Position numbers and translations under genes: made by a program. 64,000 nt of DNA from Paraescarpia echinospica. Taxonomy: Eukaryota > Annelida > Polychaeta > Sabellida > Siboglinidae. The first letter of the stretch is position 1. Each line of letters starts with the position of its first letter. The notes under the pieces are model-generated. The model worked only from the letters and a program-made list of their open reading frames with translations. It was not told where the DNA came from and ran no database searches. Shown here piece by piece: positions 1-9,420 of this stretch. The stretch is taken from positions 99,501 through 163,500 of the forward strand of contig CM034543.1 of the NCBI GenBank assembly GCA_020002185.1. Reading direction: 5' to 3'.

Positions 1-3000
1 GACAATTCCGCGGCCGGACCATTCCTCTTTGAAGAGACCCGGCGATCGCTTATCGTGCCGGCGCCGACCCGCCCAACACTCGTCGGGCGCGTCCCACGCT
101 CGGCCGGCGAGCCGGCATCGCAAGTAGGCCTCCGCGTGCGCGTCGCAGTGTTCCGACGGGAACCACTCGCCGCGGTGTCGAAAGTAGTGTTCGCGCTTGG
201 CCGCCGCCACGAGCTCGTCGAGTCGGCGCCCCGCGAGGCTCAAATACGCCGAGTCCGTGTCCATCGCGCAGTACTGGAACAGGGGGCGCGGAATGTAGGC
301 GGCGATGAAGTCGTAATAAAACTCCAGCTTGCGCAGATTGGCGTACTGATAGACGAAGTAGCCGATCTGGACGGGCAGCGCGTACCGGACGGTTCGCTTG
401 TTCAGCGCCACCTCGTAGAGGTCGTCGGGGACGACGACGTCGAGCTGACGGAAGCGACGATCATTGATCAGCGTCGAGGCGCCGGCGGCCGTGCAGAACT
501 TGATGTTGCGGTGCAGGTCGACGCGCGTGATCGTTTTCCCGTAGGAACTGTTGCCGAGCAGTTTAAACGTGTCGGCGATGATGGCCTTGTCGGGGTCGTC
601 GTCGCCCGCGCGTCGCGCGGCGGAGACCGTGTCGCCGAAGCGGCGAAAGCACGCGACCGGCTCGTACTCGACGATCTGGTAGACGCGCTCGACGACGAGG
701 CCGTGCCGCAGATACCACCGCAGTAGCGGCGTCGCGAGCAGAATCTTGACGCCGAAGAAGCTCCCCACGAGCGTACGCTGAGGCCGGACGAGGAGGTCGT
801 GCGTTTCGGCGTAGCGGTGCATGAACGGGCTGAGATCGTCGCGCCCGATGTAGGCGTTCTTGAAGATCGGCTGCATCTCGGCGAAGGCGTCGCGCAGCGC
901 CGCCGGAACGGCGATGTCGCACTCGACGAGGCCGAACAGCGTGCCGTCGAGCACGGCCTTCAGGATCGTCGGCCGCGTCACGGCGCCGTCGCCGGTCCAG
1001 CTCCGCGGCGGTGGCGGCGGCGGCGGTCTCGTCGCGCGCCACTGGCACTCCCACATCTCGACGACGGCGATGAAGCGGCGAAGGTAGGCCGTGACGGCGG
1101 CCGTCTCCGCGTACAGTTGGCTCATCGGTTTACCGTTCACCGCGTTCGTCTCCCTCTCCGTGCACGGACAGCCGTGGAAGAAGCACCCTTGGAACTGGTA
1201 CGCCGTCCGCGTCGCGCCACACCAGCCGTCGACCCGGTACTTGCCGACGCGCTTCTCGCGCCCGTTGAGCTGGTGACGTATGTGAGCCCCCGTCCGCGCC
1301 GCCTCCCACGTCAGCCACTCGACGGCCAGGCGGCCGTAGCGGTGTACGCGCTCCGGCCGAAAGGCGTTGTCCGCTCGCCGGCGCGTGTACCACCCCGTCG
1401 GCATCTCCTGCGTGATCGCCCATAGGTAGAGGCCGTTTGCGTCGAAGCCGACAATAGAGCGACAGGGGCGCGCCGACTCGCCGTACTCCTCGCGCCGAAG
1501 GACGGTCACGCCGGCCTCGTGATAGCGCGCGAAAATGATCGAGGGGCCGCCGACGATCTGCGACTGTAGGAGCCGGTGCAGGTCCTTGTTCGACTCGTTG
1601 AAGAGCGTGAAGTGGAGCGACGACGGCAGATCGTTGAACAGATACAGCAGCGTCAGGCCCGGCACGCTGATGGCGTCCTTGAACATGTCGATGCGGCGCT
1701 GCCGATAGAAGGCGAACTGCTTGTCGACGGCCTCCAGGAACGGCGCCACGTCCCTATTGTTATACCACACGAGGTAGTCCCGCAGCGTCGTCATCCCCTC
1801 GTCGCGCCATACCCGCGCGCAACCCTCGTATTCGGCGGCCGAGATGCCTTCGCGCTTCAGGCGGCTGTAGAAGGCCTCGCGCGGCGGTAGCCGGGTCTCG
1901 GCCAGTTTACGCGGGTCGTCGAGGTACTCGTAGGGGAAGTGCCCCTTCGTCGCCTCGCAGCCGTAGGCCTTCAGGAAACGGGCGTAGCTGACGCCGGGGG
2001 CCAGGTAGTTGGTGATGTCCAGGAACTTTAGCGTCGCCGTCGTCAGGCACATGAAGTTGTTCTGACGCTTGATCGTGAACGCCGACGAGATGCTCTGCGC
2101 CGCGTCGGTCATGAACAGGGGCGTCAGATATTTCTTAACGACGTTCAAGTCGTACTTCCCCGAATTGAAGCCGAGGACGGGGAGGCGGCGCAGGTGCTGC
2201 CACAGACGGTCGCCGAGCGCCGTGTACGGGCTCTTTTCGCGCGCCGACTCCGCCACCGTCGCATGCGCCCGCCATTCGGCGTCGAGCGCGTCGATTGCCT
2301 CGAAGGTCGCGTCGAACGACGGCCGCAGAGCCGCGCACGCCGCCTCGCTCATGGCCTCCAGGGCGTCGATCAGGCGCTTCGCGAGGTCGCCCGAATCGCC
2401 GGACGTCACGAAGCAGCGCGCCGCCTCGTGCCCGGGGACGTTCGAGGCGACGCTCACGCTGAGTAGCTCGTGTCGCGAGATCCACCGGCATTTGGCGCTG
2501 TCCGCCGGCAGATCGTGATCGTCGAAGTAGCACTCAAAATCGTACGTCGCCCTGTACGGATAGTAGCGCAGGCGTTCGTCCACGTAGACGCCCTCGTCCT
2601 CCAGCTGCTGAAACACGGACGGCGTCGGATGGTAGACGCCGCCGAGAAAGACGTGGCGAACGCCGCCCTCGCACGTCGCCTCGTGACACCGCAGCCGACT
2701 GGCGGTGCGCCACAGCGCATCGCCGCACTTGCCGCATCGATACGAACGACAGAACAGCGACACGTCGGCTATGAAGGAATAGTGCGTTCCGAATAGATTG
2801 ACGCTCATGGTGGTCGGGTAGCGATGGAGGGAGCGGCGGACCACTTCGGCGGTGGCGTCCTCCTCCGCCGACAGCCGATACACGGTCACATTCGTTTCGA
2901 AGGCCGCCTCCACCTGGCCGAGTTCGTTCAGCGGGACGCCGGCGAACGCGCAGTAGGGTTGGTCGCCGTAGTCGGCGTAGAGCCTTAAGGCGGCGGCCGT

Positions 3001-3813
3001 CAAATCGTCAGCGCGAAAGTCGGCGCCCCGATGCAGCGCCAGACAGCGGAAGAGGCACAGGTTGTCGGCGTACGGATGCCCGCGGCGATCGTTCACTAGG
3101 CTGACGAGGCCCGCGTTGTGGCGCAGATAGGCGGGGAGGGGCTGCTGACGGGCGCATCCGATAGGATGGTGGATGATGGCGTTGAGAAAATACGTAACGT
3201 TCGTTACCAACTCGGCGATCCACCCCGAGTCGGGGCGCTGCGCGATCACGTACTGCAGAACGTCGGGCTGTCGGGTGGCGTCGAGGAAGCGTTCGAAGGA
3301 CGCGGCGTCGGAAACGAGGACGGGCGACTCGAGATAGCGGCCGCAATAGTTACACGAAGAATGGTAGTAACGTAGTCGGCCCGTCTCCCTATGCCGTAGA
3401 ATAAAGCCGTACGATAAGTTTATTTTAAAGGCCCGAGTCTGCGCCTCGAACATCAGTCGTAGTTGGGCTTCGTGCGCGGCCGTATCCCCGCGGCCGGACA
3501 AATGGAAATTATACCTAGATTGAACGGGTCCGCGCGTCACAGACGTACGGATGCTCGCCCAGTAGTCGCTCACGACGCCCTGTAGGTCGTCGCGACATAA
3601 TGCGTATTCATCGTTGCCGCATGTTTTTAGATGGTTCGAGAAATGAAAAAGACGGACGAACGATCGATCGCATTTCGGACACACGTGCATCGTCGGTCTA
3701 GGCGGCGCGCTATTAACTACGACGAGGCGCGTCGACGCCACTTGTATGGCCTCCCTAACACCCGCTAGGGGCTTTCTAAACGACGGCGTCGGCGGCGGCG
3801 GCGGTTTTCTCAT
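1..3813 (-). CDS. Family B DNA polymerase (DNA_pol_B_2 type), partial, C-terminus beyond window
   Basis: A single frame is open from an ATG at 3813 to the left edge (1271 codons, no stop), so the C-terminus lies outside the window. An in-frame stop lies six codons upstream of the ATG. Seen motifs: a C2HC zinc finger (C45, C48, H61, C65); exonuclease DFE at 425-427 and GFNSGKYDLN at 548-557; SIVGFDANGLYLW (polymerase motif A, D791); KLLGNSSYGK (motif B, 1084-1093); DTDS (motif C, 1185-1188); and KRSPGLFKEEW near the edge. YQFQGCFFHGC (about 872) and VEMWECQW (about 918) are signatures I associate with Polinton-like and related invertebrate element polymerases. Proteins of this class replicate linear dsDNA, usually protein-primed. 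Base composition is strongly GC-rich, unlike the rest of the window. Assignment to family B is secure; the exact lineage (Polinton, adintovirus or other) is not decidable here. Confidence 0.95.
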   Translation of the reverse strand, partial: MRKPPPPPTPSFRKPLAGVREAIQVASTRLVVVNSAPPRPTMHVCPKCDRSFVRLFHFSNHLKTCGNDEYALCRDDLQGVVSDYWASIRTSVTRGPVQSRYNFHLSGRGDTAAHEAQLRLMFEAQTRAFKINLSYGFILRHRETGRLRYYHSSCNYCGRYLESPVLVSDAASFERFLDATRQPDVLQYVIAQRPDSGWIAELVTNVTYFLNAIIHHPIGCARQQPLPAYLRHNAGLVSLVNDRRGHPYADNLCLFRCLALHRGADFRADDLTAAALRLYADYGDQPYCAFAGVPLNELGQVEAAFETNVTVYRLSAEEDATAEVVRRSLHRYPTTMSVNLFGTHYSFIADVSLFCRSYRCGKCGDALWRTASRLRCHEATCEGGVRHVFLGGVYHPTPSVFQQLEDEGVYVDERLRYYPYRATYDFECYFDDHDLPADSAKCRWISRHELLSVSVASNVPGHEAARCFVTSGDSGDLAKRLIDALEAMSEAACAALRPSFDATFEAIDALDAEWRAHATVAESAREKSPYTALGDRLWQHLRRLPVLGFNSGKYDLNVVKKYLTPLFMTDAAQSISSAFTIKRQNNFMCLTTATLKFLDITNYLAPGVSYARFLKAYGCEATKGHFPYEYLDDPRKLAETRLPPREAFYSRLKREGISAAEYEGCARVWRDEGMTTLRDYLVWYNNRDVAPFLEAVDKQFAFYRQRRIDMFKDAISVPGLTLLYLFNDLPSSLHFTLFNESNKDLHRLLQSQIVGGPSIIFARYHEAGVTVLRREEYGESARPCRSIVGFDANGLYLWAITQEMPTGWYTRRRADNAFRPERVHRYGRLAVEWLTWEAARTGAHIRHQLNGREKRVGKYRVDGWCGATRTAYQFQGCFFHGCPCTERETNAVNGKPMSQLYAETAAVTAYLRRFIAVVEMWECQWRATRPPPPPPPRSWTGDGAVTRPTILKAVLDGTLFGLVECDIAVPAALRDAFAEMQPIFKNAYIGRDDLSPFMHRYAETHDLLVRPQRTLVGSFFGVKILLATPLLRWYLRHGLVVERVYQIVEYEPVACFRRFGDTVSAARRAGDDDPDKAIIADTFKLLGNSSYGKTITRVDLHRNIKFCTAAGASTLINDRRFRQLDVVVPDDLYEVALNKRTVRYALPVQIGYFVYQYANLRKLEFYYDFIAAYIPRPLFQYCAMDTDSAYLSLAGRRLDELVAAAKREHYFRHRGEWFPSEHCDAHAEAYLRCRLAGRAWDAPDECWAGRRRHDKRSPGLFKEEWSGRGIV

Positions 3814-4185
3814 GGCACAGACAATCCGTCAGATGGCGACACTGCTGCCCCGTCGTCCGTGGACCGCCGAGGGGGCGACAGGGGAGCAACGTTTTTGTGG
3901 TGGCCGACAGGTGGCAGCGTCGAGGGATCGTTTTACGTTTGGCAGTTCGCCTGTCAGAGGCGGCAAAGTTTTTTGTTTACGTTTTGTAATAGAAATTTCG
4001 CCTGTCAGGGGCGCCCGGCTACGGCGGCAACGCTTTTTTTGTTTACCTTTTGTAGTAGAATTTCGGCGGTCAGCCGCTCCCGGAGTTTTTGTGCGCAGCA
4101 GTTGGACAGGCATTGAATGTCAGCGACGTGCGTGTTTTTTGAATGGCAACAACAGGAGGCGGGAATTGATTTTGTTTTCATACGT
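3814..4185. repeat. Intergenic block with imperfect tandem repeats upstream of the polymerase
   Basis: The polymerase promoter must lie here. Degenerate repeats recur, with a core of CCTGTCAG followed by GC-rich sequence, a run of T, GTTTAC and TTTTGTA. The clearest copies begin near 3948 and 4001, with partial copies around 3867 and 3905. No convincing gene is seen. Runs of T beside short palindromic GC blocks would suit a replication origin or an enhancer, but that is inference. Confidence 0.6.
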
Positions 4186-4191
4186 TTTATT
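4186..4191 (-). terminator. Candidate polyadenylation signal for the ssDNA-binding protein gene
   Basis: AATAAA reads on the minus strand about 400 bases past the stop at 4586. No closer AATAAA was seen. It lies inside the repeat block, so assignment is tentative. Confidence 0.35.
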
Positions 4192-4199
4192 AAGCAGTC

Positions 4200-4560
4200 T
4201 CGTACTACTACAGCGTCACCACAGTAAGGCTTTATGCCACAGTAAAGAGGCTTTATGCCACAGCAGAGTAAATAATAATAATAAGGCTTTGCGCCCTCCA
4301 ACAACAAGCTATAGCAAAATGTTCATCGCTACTAAAGCGGGCGCTTATGCCACAGCGGAGTAAATAATAACGCTTTAGGCGCGCAACAGCGGACTATAGG
4401 CCGCCCGATTAAGTTCATCGGCTTTACTATTCAATTTCCTGCTAATGTTCATCGGCGTACCTACTAATAATAAGGCTTTACTATTCAATTTCCTGCTAAT
4501 GTTCATCGGCGTACCTACTAATAATAAGGCTTTATGCCATGCAATGTTCATAGGCAAAAA
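4200..4560. repeat. Tandem repeat block, 54-bp unit plus shorter related units
   Basis: A 54-bp unit beginning GGCTTTACTATTC is present twice almost exactly (from 4420 and from 4474), followed by a partial third copy. Related shorter units (GGCTTTATGCCACAG, TAAATAATAA) occur from about 4225 to 4375. The block is AT-rich against a GC-rich background and lies between the polymerase and the ssDNA-binding protein gene, where a replication origin or homologous-repeat enhancer would be plausible. Confidence 0.75.
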
Positions 4561-4585
4561 TTAAGCGTTCGGCGGCGAATACGTC

Positions 4586-6190
4586 TCAGACGTCGTCGCA
4601 TCCCCTTTTCAAGAGGTAATACTGCACGGCAACCTCCAACAGAGCACGGTCGAACGGCGCCTCCCAATCCGTCCCCATCAGCCAGTCGGCCACCTGGCGC
4701 ATGAGGGCGCCCTCCGAGGCGCGATCGCCGCGCACGCAACGATCCTCCAGTACCGAGAGTATACGAATAGCGGGGAGCAACAACGTGTGCTGTAGAACGC
4801 TGTCGAGCGATGCTGAAAAAAGCACACATTCAGGGCCGCTACGTTTTCGTACAGAATGTTGTACCGCCGGCTCGGCTTCCTTCCCCGGTAGCCGCACATG
4901 TGAACGAAGGGGAACCCCTCCTCAGGGGGGCACTCACCACATTCTTGGCGCGCGGTGGCCATCACGCGCTCGCCGATTAGCTCGGCAAACGTGGCCATCA
5001 TGCAGCGCTGACGACCGGCGTACGAGTGCAGAACGCTCCACTCCGAATCGGCCTGAAGCGTGCCCACGACCACAGGGCGTTTGTCGCGGGCCCACGGTAT
5101 GAAGTCTTCCGACGAAACTGACAGCACGGCCAGCGGCAGTGGCGACGATGGCACGGCTGCTGCGGCGTCCGCTGTCGCCGCCGGGGTTAATGGCACAGCG
5201 GCTGCTGCTTCGTCGGTGGGCCCCACCACCACCACCACCGGGGTTAATGCAACGTACGTGGGCGTCCCGGCGTCGCTCACCAGGTCGTGCGGTGGTAGGG
5301 GCTGCGTGTCGTCCGCCTCAGGCCAGTACGATAGCCCGTCTTCGTCGGCGAGGCGTGGCGTCGTCGTTTCCTTCTTAGCGCACTTCTCGGCAGGGGGTGC
5401 GCACTCGTCAGCAGCGTCGATAAGTCCGCGCAACGCAGCAGCAATTACAGCGTCCTACAGAAGAATAACCAAAGCAGCAGTTAGTCTACAGAACACTAGC
5501 CAAACGTTAGTCATTCACGCCGGCCTCGCTCCCCTTCTTCGTCACGACCCGCGCCTCACGGACCGTATACGTGTCCAGTATGCCACCCCACACGACCTTA
5601 TGCACGGTCAGCTCCAAGACTGTGCCAACCAGGCTCGTCACAAAGCTACTGCGCAACTGGTCGGGCAACAGGCCTGACACATGATCGGCATTGTAATCGC
5701 CTATCGCCGAAATAGCTTCGTCGAACAGGGTGATCCAAATGCCGGCCTCAGTGTCGGCGTCCTTTGCGTCTTCCACCAAAACGCGCACCGCAAAATACGT
5801 CTTCGCATTTGCCTGTACACCGTGTACAGCGCACACCCGGCCACCACTTTCTAGGCCTCTCACTTTGCGCTTGCAAACGCCACAGCCGATGTACGTGCAT
5901 TTGCTTTTCCAAGCCACGCCGACAATGGTTACAGGGGCAACAATTTTATACGTGCCATCGCACGCCAGCAAGAACTCTTTCAACGACACCTCGGGCAGCG
6001 CACTCACCACGGCCTCGAAAGTAGGCGCCACGTCGGCCGTCGGAAGCGCCTTTGCGCTAGCCTCCGACGCCGGCTTCGGTTTGCCACCAGACGCCACCGT
6101 TGGCATCTCCCTCAGCTTACTTCCCCTCTTTGGCGGCGCCTCTCCGTGCGCGACAGGCGGTGACATGATCAACAACGTTCTGCAACACAC
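4586..6190 (-). CDS. RPA1-C-like single-stranded DNA-binding protein, three exons
   Basis: Proposed exons are 6190-5519, 5454-4938 and 4812-4586, giving 1416 coding bases (471 residues). Intron 1 (5518-5455, 64 bp) has donor GTGAAT, branch-like ACTAAC and acceptor TTCTGTAG. Intron 2 (4937-4813, 125 bp) has donor GTGAGT and acceptor TTTTTTCAG. Phases match at both junctions (0 and 1). Exon 1 carries a zinc-ribbon OB fold like the C-terminal domain of RPA1: YIGCGVCKRKV with C103, C106, C120 and H123, then a hydrophobic strand series including IWITLFDEAI. Exon 2 is Pro/Ala-rich; exon 3 is helical. The likely role is coating ssDNA during element replication beside the polymerase. A second ATG at residue 9 (MSPPVAHG) is an alternative start. 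Splicing is inferred from sequence only; without it the reading would be two truncated ORFs. Confidence 0.8.
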
Positions 6191-6555
6191 AAAGTTACTG
6201 CAACGGTAGCAACACGACAGGGACGATACTTAGGCGCTCGCCGCCCAGTCCCTATATAAGGGGTTTGCACGCGGCCCGCACGCGGACCCCGTGAGCGAGA
6301 GCACGCGAGCCGCAACGCAGCCGACTCTTACAAGGTTACTAAAACGGAAAAAAATCTCTCGGTCAGGCTAGTGCACTAACAGAACGCCACTTTTATTTCC
6401 TAATATAAAGTTACCATAAGATTCTCTAGGCCTCACTGACTATTATAGACCGCTTAGTTTGCTCACATTTCACCTTTAACGACCGTTTTAAAGACTTACA
6501 AACAGTTACATAAGCGCTTTATATAAACAGTGACGTCAGCCCCTTATGTAAGGCT
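6191..6555. promoter_or_regulatory. Divergent promoter region between ssDNA-binding gene and spliced plus-strand gene
   Basis: TATATAAG at 6253-6260 reads as a TATA box on the plus strand and, as CTTATATA, nearly as well on the minus strand about 60 bases before the 6190 start. A second TATA-like TTTATATAAAC lies at 6518-6528. A full CRE/ATF palindrome, TGACGTCA, follows at 6531-6538. A possible leader donor (AAG/GTTACT) lies near 6335. The layout suggests shared control of the divergent genes by host bZIP factors; binding is inference. Confidence 0.6.
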
Positions 6556-8250
6556 ATGGCGTACGTGTCTAGGGCGCAACACGTTACCGCGCGCAAAACA
6601 GCGGCGCAACAACTGCGCAATTCATTTCTCACTATGGAGCCGACCGATCAAGTTGGCAACTATGCTGCGGGCAATTCTCAACAAGCACAAACCAGGTACG
6701 GCTTGCTAACTCAAATAACACTGACTTTCCTCACTCACATTACTGCTTTCTTTTATAACGTTCACTAACTAACTAACTAACTATTTTTTTACAGCGAACT
6801 ACCTCCCAAAACGCCGGAATTGGGACTCCCCAAGCCGCCGTAAATACGCCGCCCCAAGCCGCCCGGGATAATGCTGTTCCGCCGCCCTCATCATCATCAT
6901 CATCATCATTGCGTCTACCCCCACCCCAAAACCGCCCCGGCGAAAGGTACGTTTAACGATACTAACTAAATAGCGCTTTTTTTAATTTACCTTTATTTGC
7001 AGACGCCTATTTCGATAAAGCCTACAGCTGCTTTTCCGTGCGCCCCACTATTTACCAAAAAAAAAGCCCCCACTACAGACTTAATGCTTTTTTTACAGGC
7101 CCCCACCTAAAAAGAGAGGCGCCGTTACTTTAATACTTTTTTTCATACTTGCAGACGAAACATCGCCGGCTTCGATAGTGCTATTCCGCCGCCCTCATCA
7201 TTTATGCGTCTACCCCCACCCCAAAGCCGCCCCGGCGAAAAGTACGTTTAACGATACTAACTAAATAGCACTTTTTTTTAATTTAGCTTTATTTGCAGAC
7301 GCCTATTTCGATAAAGCCTACAGCTGCTTTTCCGGGCGCCCCACTATTTACAAAAAAAATAAGCCCCCCGCTACAGACTTAATGCTTTTTTTTACAGGGC
7401 CCCCACCTAAAAAGAGGCGCCGTTACTTTAATACTTTTTTTCATACTTGCAGACGAAACATCGCCGGCTTCGATACTCTACATATAGGGCGCGGGCAAAC
7501 CCTTGCGAGGCCCTCGCACCGAAACGGATTCATTAATAGATCTAGACTAAATTTAAACCCAGGCGATCTGATTATGATCGATAGAAGGCCGCGCGCCGAT
7601 AGGCCTGGGCCCATATTGTACCTTGGACGTCGCCGACCACATCACACCCCTTAACACTTTTTCCTTCTCCACAGATATCGCCCATTGTTGGCGCCCGAAC
7701 TTGTCAATCGGCTCCTTATGGGAGGCCACAACCACGCTCATCGGAATAACCACCCGGCAGGGCGATCCAGTAGTCGCCACCCCGATGCTAATTGAACTTT
7801 TCCTCATTCCCCTGCAGACACATCTACGTGATCGATCCTAGCCTGGTACATCAACGCTATGATGTCGGGCGGGGAACTATAGTGCACAATGTCGGACCTT
7901 CCCCCCACACGATCACGTTCACCTCATCACGATGCCGTCACCAGCCCCTCTTAGCCGTTGAGCCGCAACGACGGCCACCACCAGAACAAGACGACAGTGA
8001 CGAAGCACTCGAAGAGCTCGAAGAAAACTTCGACGATGACGTCTACCCCGGCTACACCGATTTAGAATTTATAGCGGCCGGCAACCCCTTCCCAGACACT
8101 TTCGCACAACCATTCTCATTTGCGGACATTTTTCCACCCCCTGAAATTCTCCCCCCCTCATTTGCCCCACCCATCCCAGCACATCTTTCCGTACATTTAG
8201 CCTTTCCGCCACAACCCCCGGGTCGACACGGCTTTGGCCTCCCGCCATGA
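6556..8250 (+). CDS. Multi-intron, probably alternatively spliced element gene; NLS and acidic Pro-rich C-terminus
   Basis: Starts at 6556 or 6634 are possible. Strong splice signals are 6695/6696 (GTACGG), acceptor 6794 (ACTAAC runs then T7ACAG), donor 6947 (GTACGT), acceptors 7002, 7098 and 7154, donor 7242, acceptors 7298, 7397 and 7452, donor 7618, and acceptors 7674 and 7817. Exons 6795-6946, 7155-7241, 7453-7617 and 7818-8250 keep one frame. The first exon does not enter that frame from either ATG, so isoforms or an unseen leader are likely. Features: Ser run and PPPQ repeats, a basic PPPKKRRR signal in one alternative exon, NLNPGDLIMIDRRP, an acidic stretch (DDSDEALEELEENFDDD) and a Phe/Pro-rich tail. 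No family was recognised. An acidic tail plus NLS would fit a regulator, but this is inference. Confidence 0.55.
6867..7471 (+). repeat. Tandemly duplicated exon-intron cassette (307 and 298 bp)
   Basis: Copy A (6867-7173) and copy B (7174-7471) are near identical. Both contain the coding stretch ending in GGCGAAA, the GTACGT donor, an ACTAACTAAATAG branch region and three successive acceptors, the last followed by ACGAAACATCGCC. A single donor faced by three acceptors in each copy gives several possible isoforms. Copy B changes one base near the second acceptor, which alters its frame. Confidence 0.9.
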
Positions 8251-8260
8251 CCCCCCTCTT

Positions 8261-8266
8261 AATAAA
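8261..8266 (+). terminator. Polyadenylation signal of the spliced plus-strand gene
   Basis: AATAAA begins 11 bases after the TGA at 8248-8250, a compact arrangement typical of viral genes. No alternative signal lies closer. Confidence 0.75.
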
Positions 8267-8329
8267 TGAAATTTTATTGTACCAATACAATTTATTTCTC
8301 ACCGTGCATTGTTGTTTCCGTGTTTCCTT

Positions 8330-8880
8330 TCGCATTCCAACTCACACACGAATATTTCCACCTACACATTTGGCCCACTCCACCAGCATTCCAAATCACA
8401 CACGAATAATGCCTATATTTTCCACCTATTCGTCGTTGCAACACCAGCGAACGCCAAAGCCACAAGCTTAATACACACGCACAGGCCAATCTGACAGCGC
8501 CGGCCCCCAGCTGCTATAACGATATTGCACGCGTATCAGCGCCCACCAACTGTGTTTCCAACTCACACACGATAAAGCCAGCGAACACCAACGCCACAAG
8601 CTTAATACACGCGCACTGCCCGCGCCGACCTCCAGCTGCTACCAACGGACACACGAATAATGCCTATATTTCCACCTATTCAGCACCAAACACCAGCGGC
8701 CGCCAAATCCACAAACTTATTACGCGCGAACTGACAGCTCCAGCCGCCCGCAGCTATGACGATATTACACCGCTAATGCACGCGCTAATGCACGCGCATC
8801 AGCGGTTGCCAAAAAATCAGCTGCACCGCAGCCAGCACTGACAGGCAATACCCACAAGCTTAATACAAGCGCCTATGCAG
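8330..8880. repeat. Degenerate tandem repeat block at the right side of the element
   Basis: Motifs recur in the same order: AACTCACACACGA (8339, 8561), CCTATATTTCCACCTATTC (around 8410 and 8660), CCAGCGAACGCCA followed by CCACAAGCTTAATACA (around 8442, 8577, 8693, 8850), then CAGCTGCTATAACGATATT. Spacing is roughly 120-150 bases with drift. No coding frame of note. It could be a terminal or origin repeat region. Confidence 0.7.
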
Positions 8881-9060
8881 CCCGAAAAACATTTATCCGG
8901 CCTTCCGTCAAACAATGCACATAAAACTCCTACAGACTGACACATGACACCGCCATTCGCAAGTGAGTCGTGAAAACCAGGCCACTCAATTGCCCTCCTG
9001 ATCTCCAGCGCGCCGGGCGTAATCTAAACCTCGATGATACCCACCCCCATCACCGCGCCG
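8881..9060. other. Non-coding stretch before the heat-shock element
   Basis: Moderately GC-rich sequence without an ORF longer than a few dozen codons. No repeat or RNA gene recognised. Confidence 0.5.
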
Positions 9061-9105
9061 GTCTAGAAGCTTCTAGAAGGTTCTAGAAGGTTCTAGAACC
9101 TTCCC
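9061..9105. promoter_or_regulatory. Perfect eight-unit heat-shock element (GAAnnTTC array)
   Basis: GAA and TTC alternate every five bases without error: GAA 9066, TTC 9071, GAA 9076, TTC 9081, GAA 9086, TTC 9091, GAA 9096 and TTC 9101. A near unit (GTC) sits at 9061. This is the consensus for binding of heat-shock factor trimers. It is built from a 10-bp TTCTAGAAGG repeat. A TATA-like TTATTTTAAA follows at 9114-9123, about 300 bases before the small ORF at 9421. Confidence 0.8.
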
Positions 9106-9420
9106 GCGCGTCATTATTTTAAACTCGCTGATGCCCAGGGGCGTCACTTCACTCTACAATCTTTCCCACCTCCCCGTGCACGTAATGAATACTAATTGGT
9201 CGCTATTTACTATTTTTAGGCATTGCTAACGTTCTCCTCCGATAATTGCGCTACTCATTTGTCACTAATTAGTACTTAATTAATTACCCTAATTAGTACC
9301 TGATTAGTCACTAGAGGTCGTCATTCACCCTATTTATTTCCCTTATTAGTGCCTCCTTAGTTAGTAGAGGGCGACACCCTCTTTCTCATGACCCCCATCA
9401 ATCACTCTTTGACGTTTACT
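9106..9420. other. AT-rich non-coding leader with ATTAGTAC/CTAATTAG motifs
   Basis: Short motifs such as ATTAGTACTTAATTAATTA and ATTAGTACCTGATTAGTC recur between 9265 and 9315, and a similar TTATTAGTGCC lies near 9342. This may be the 5' leader of the small ORF that follows, or an AT-rich control region. No other gene seen. Confidence 0.5.

Noticed and set aside
55..3375. Numerous ORFs on both strands in the left 3.4 kb
   Set aside because: They are GC-rich shadow frames of the single open polymerase frame, rich in Arg/Ala/Val, with no domain.
4813..4837. Programmed -1 frameshift at the T6 run in the ssDNA-binding gene
   Set aside because: The required slippery heptamer phase is absent. A consensus donor (GTGAGT at 4937) and acceptor (T6CAG) explain the frame change better.
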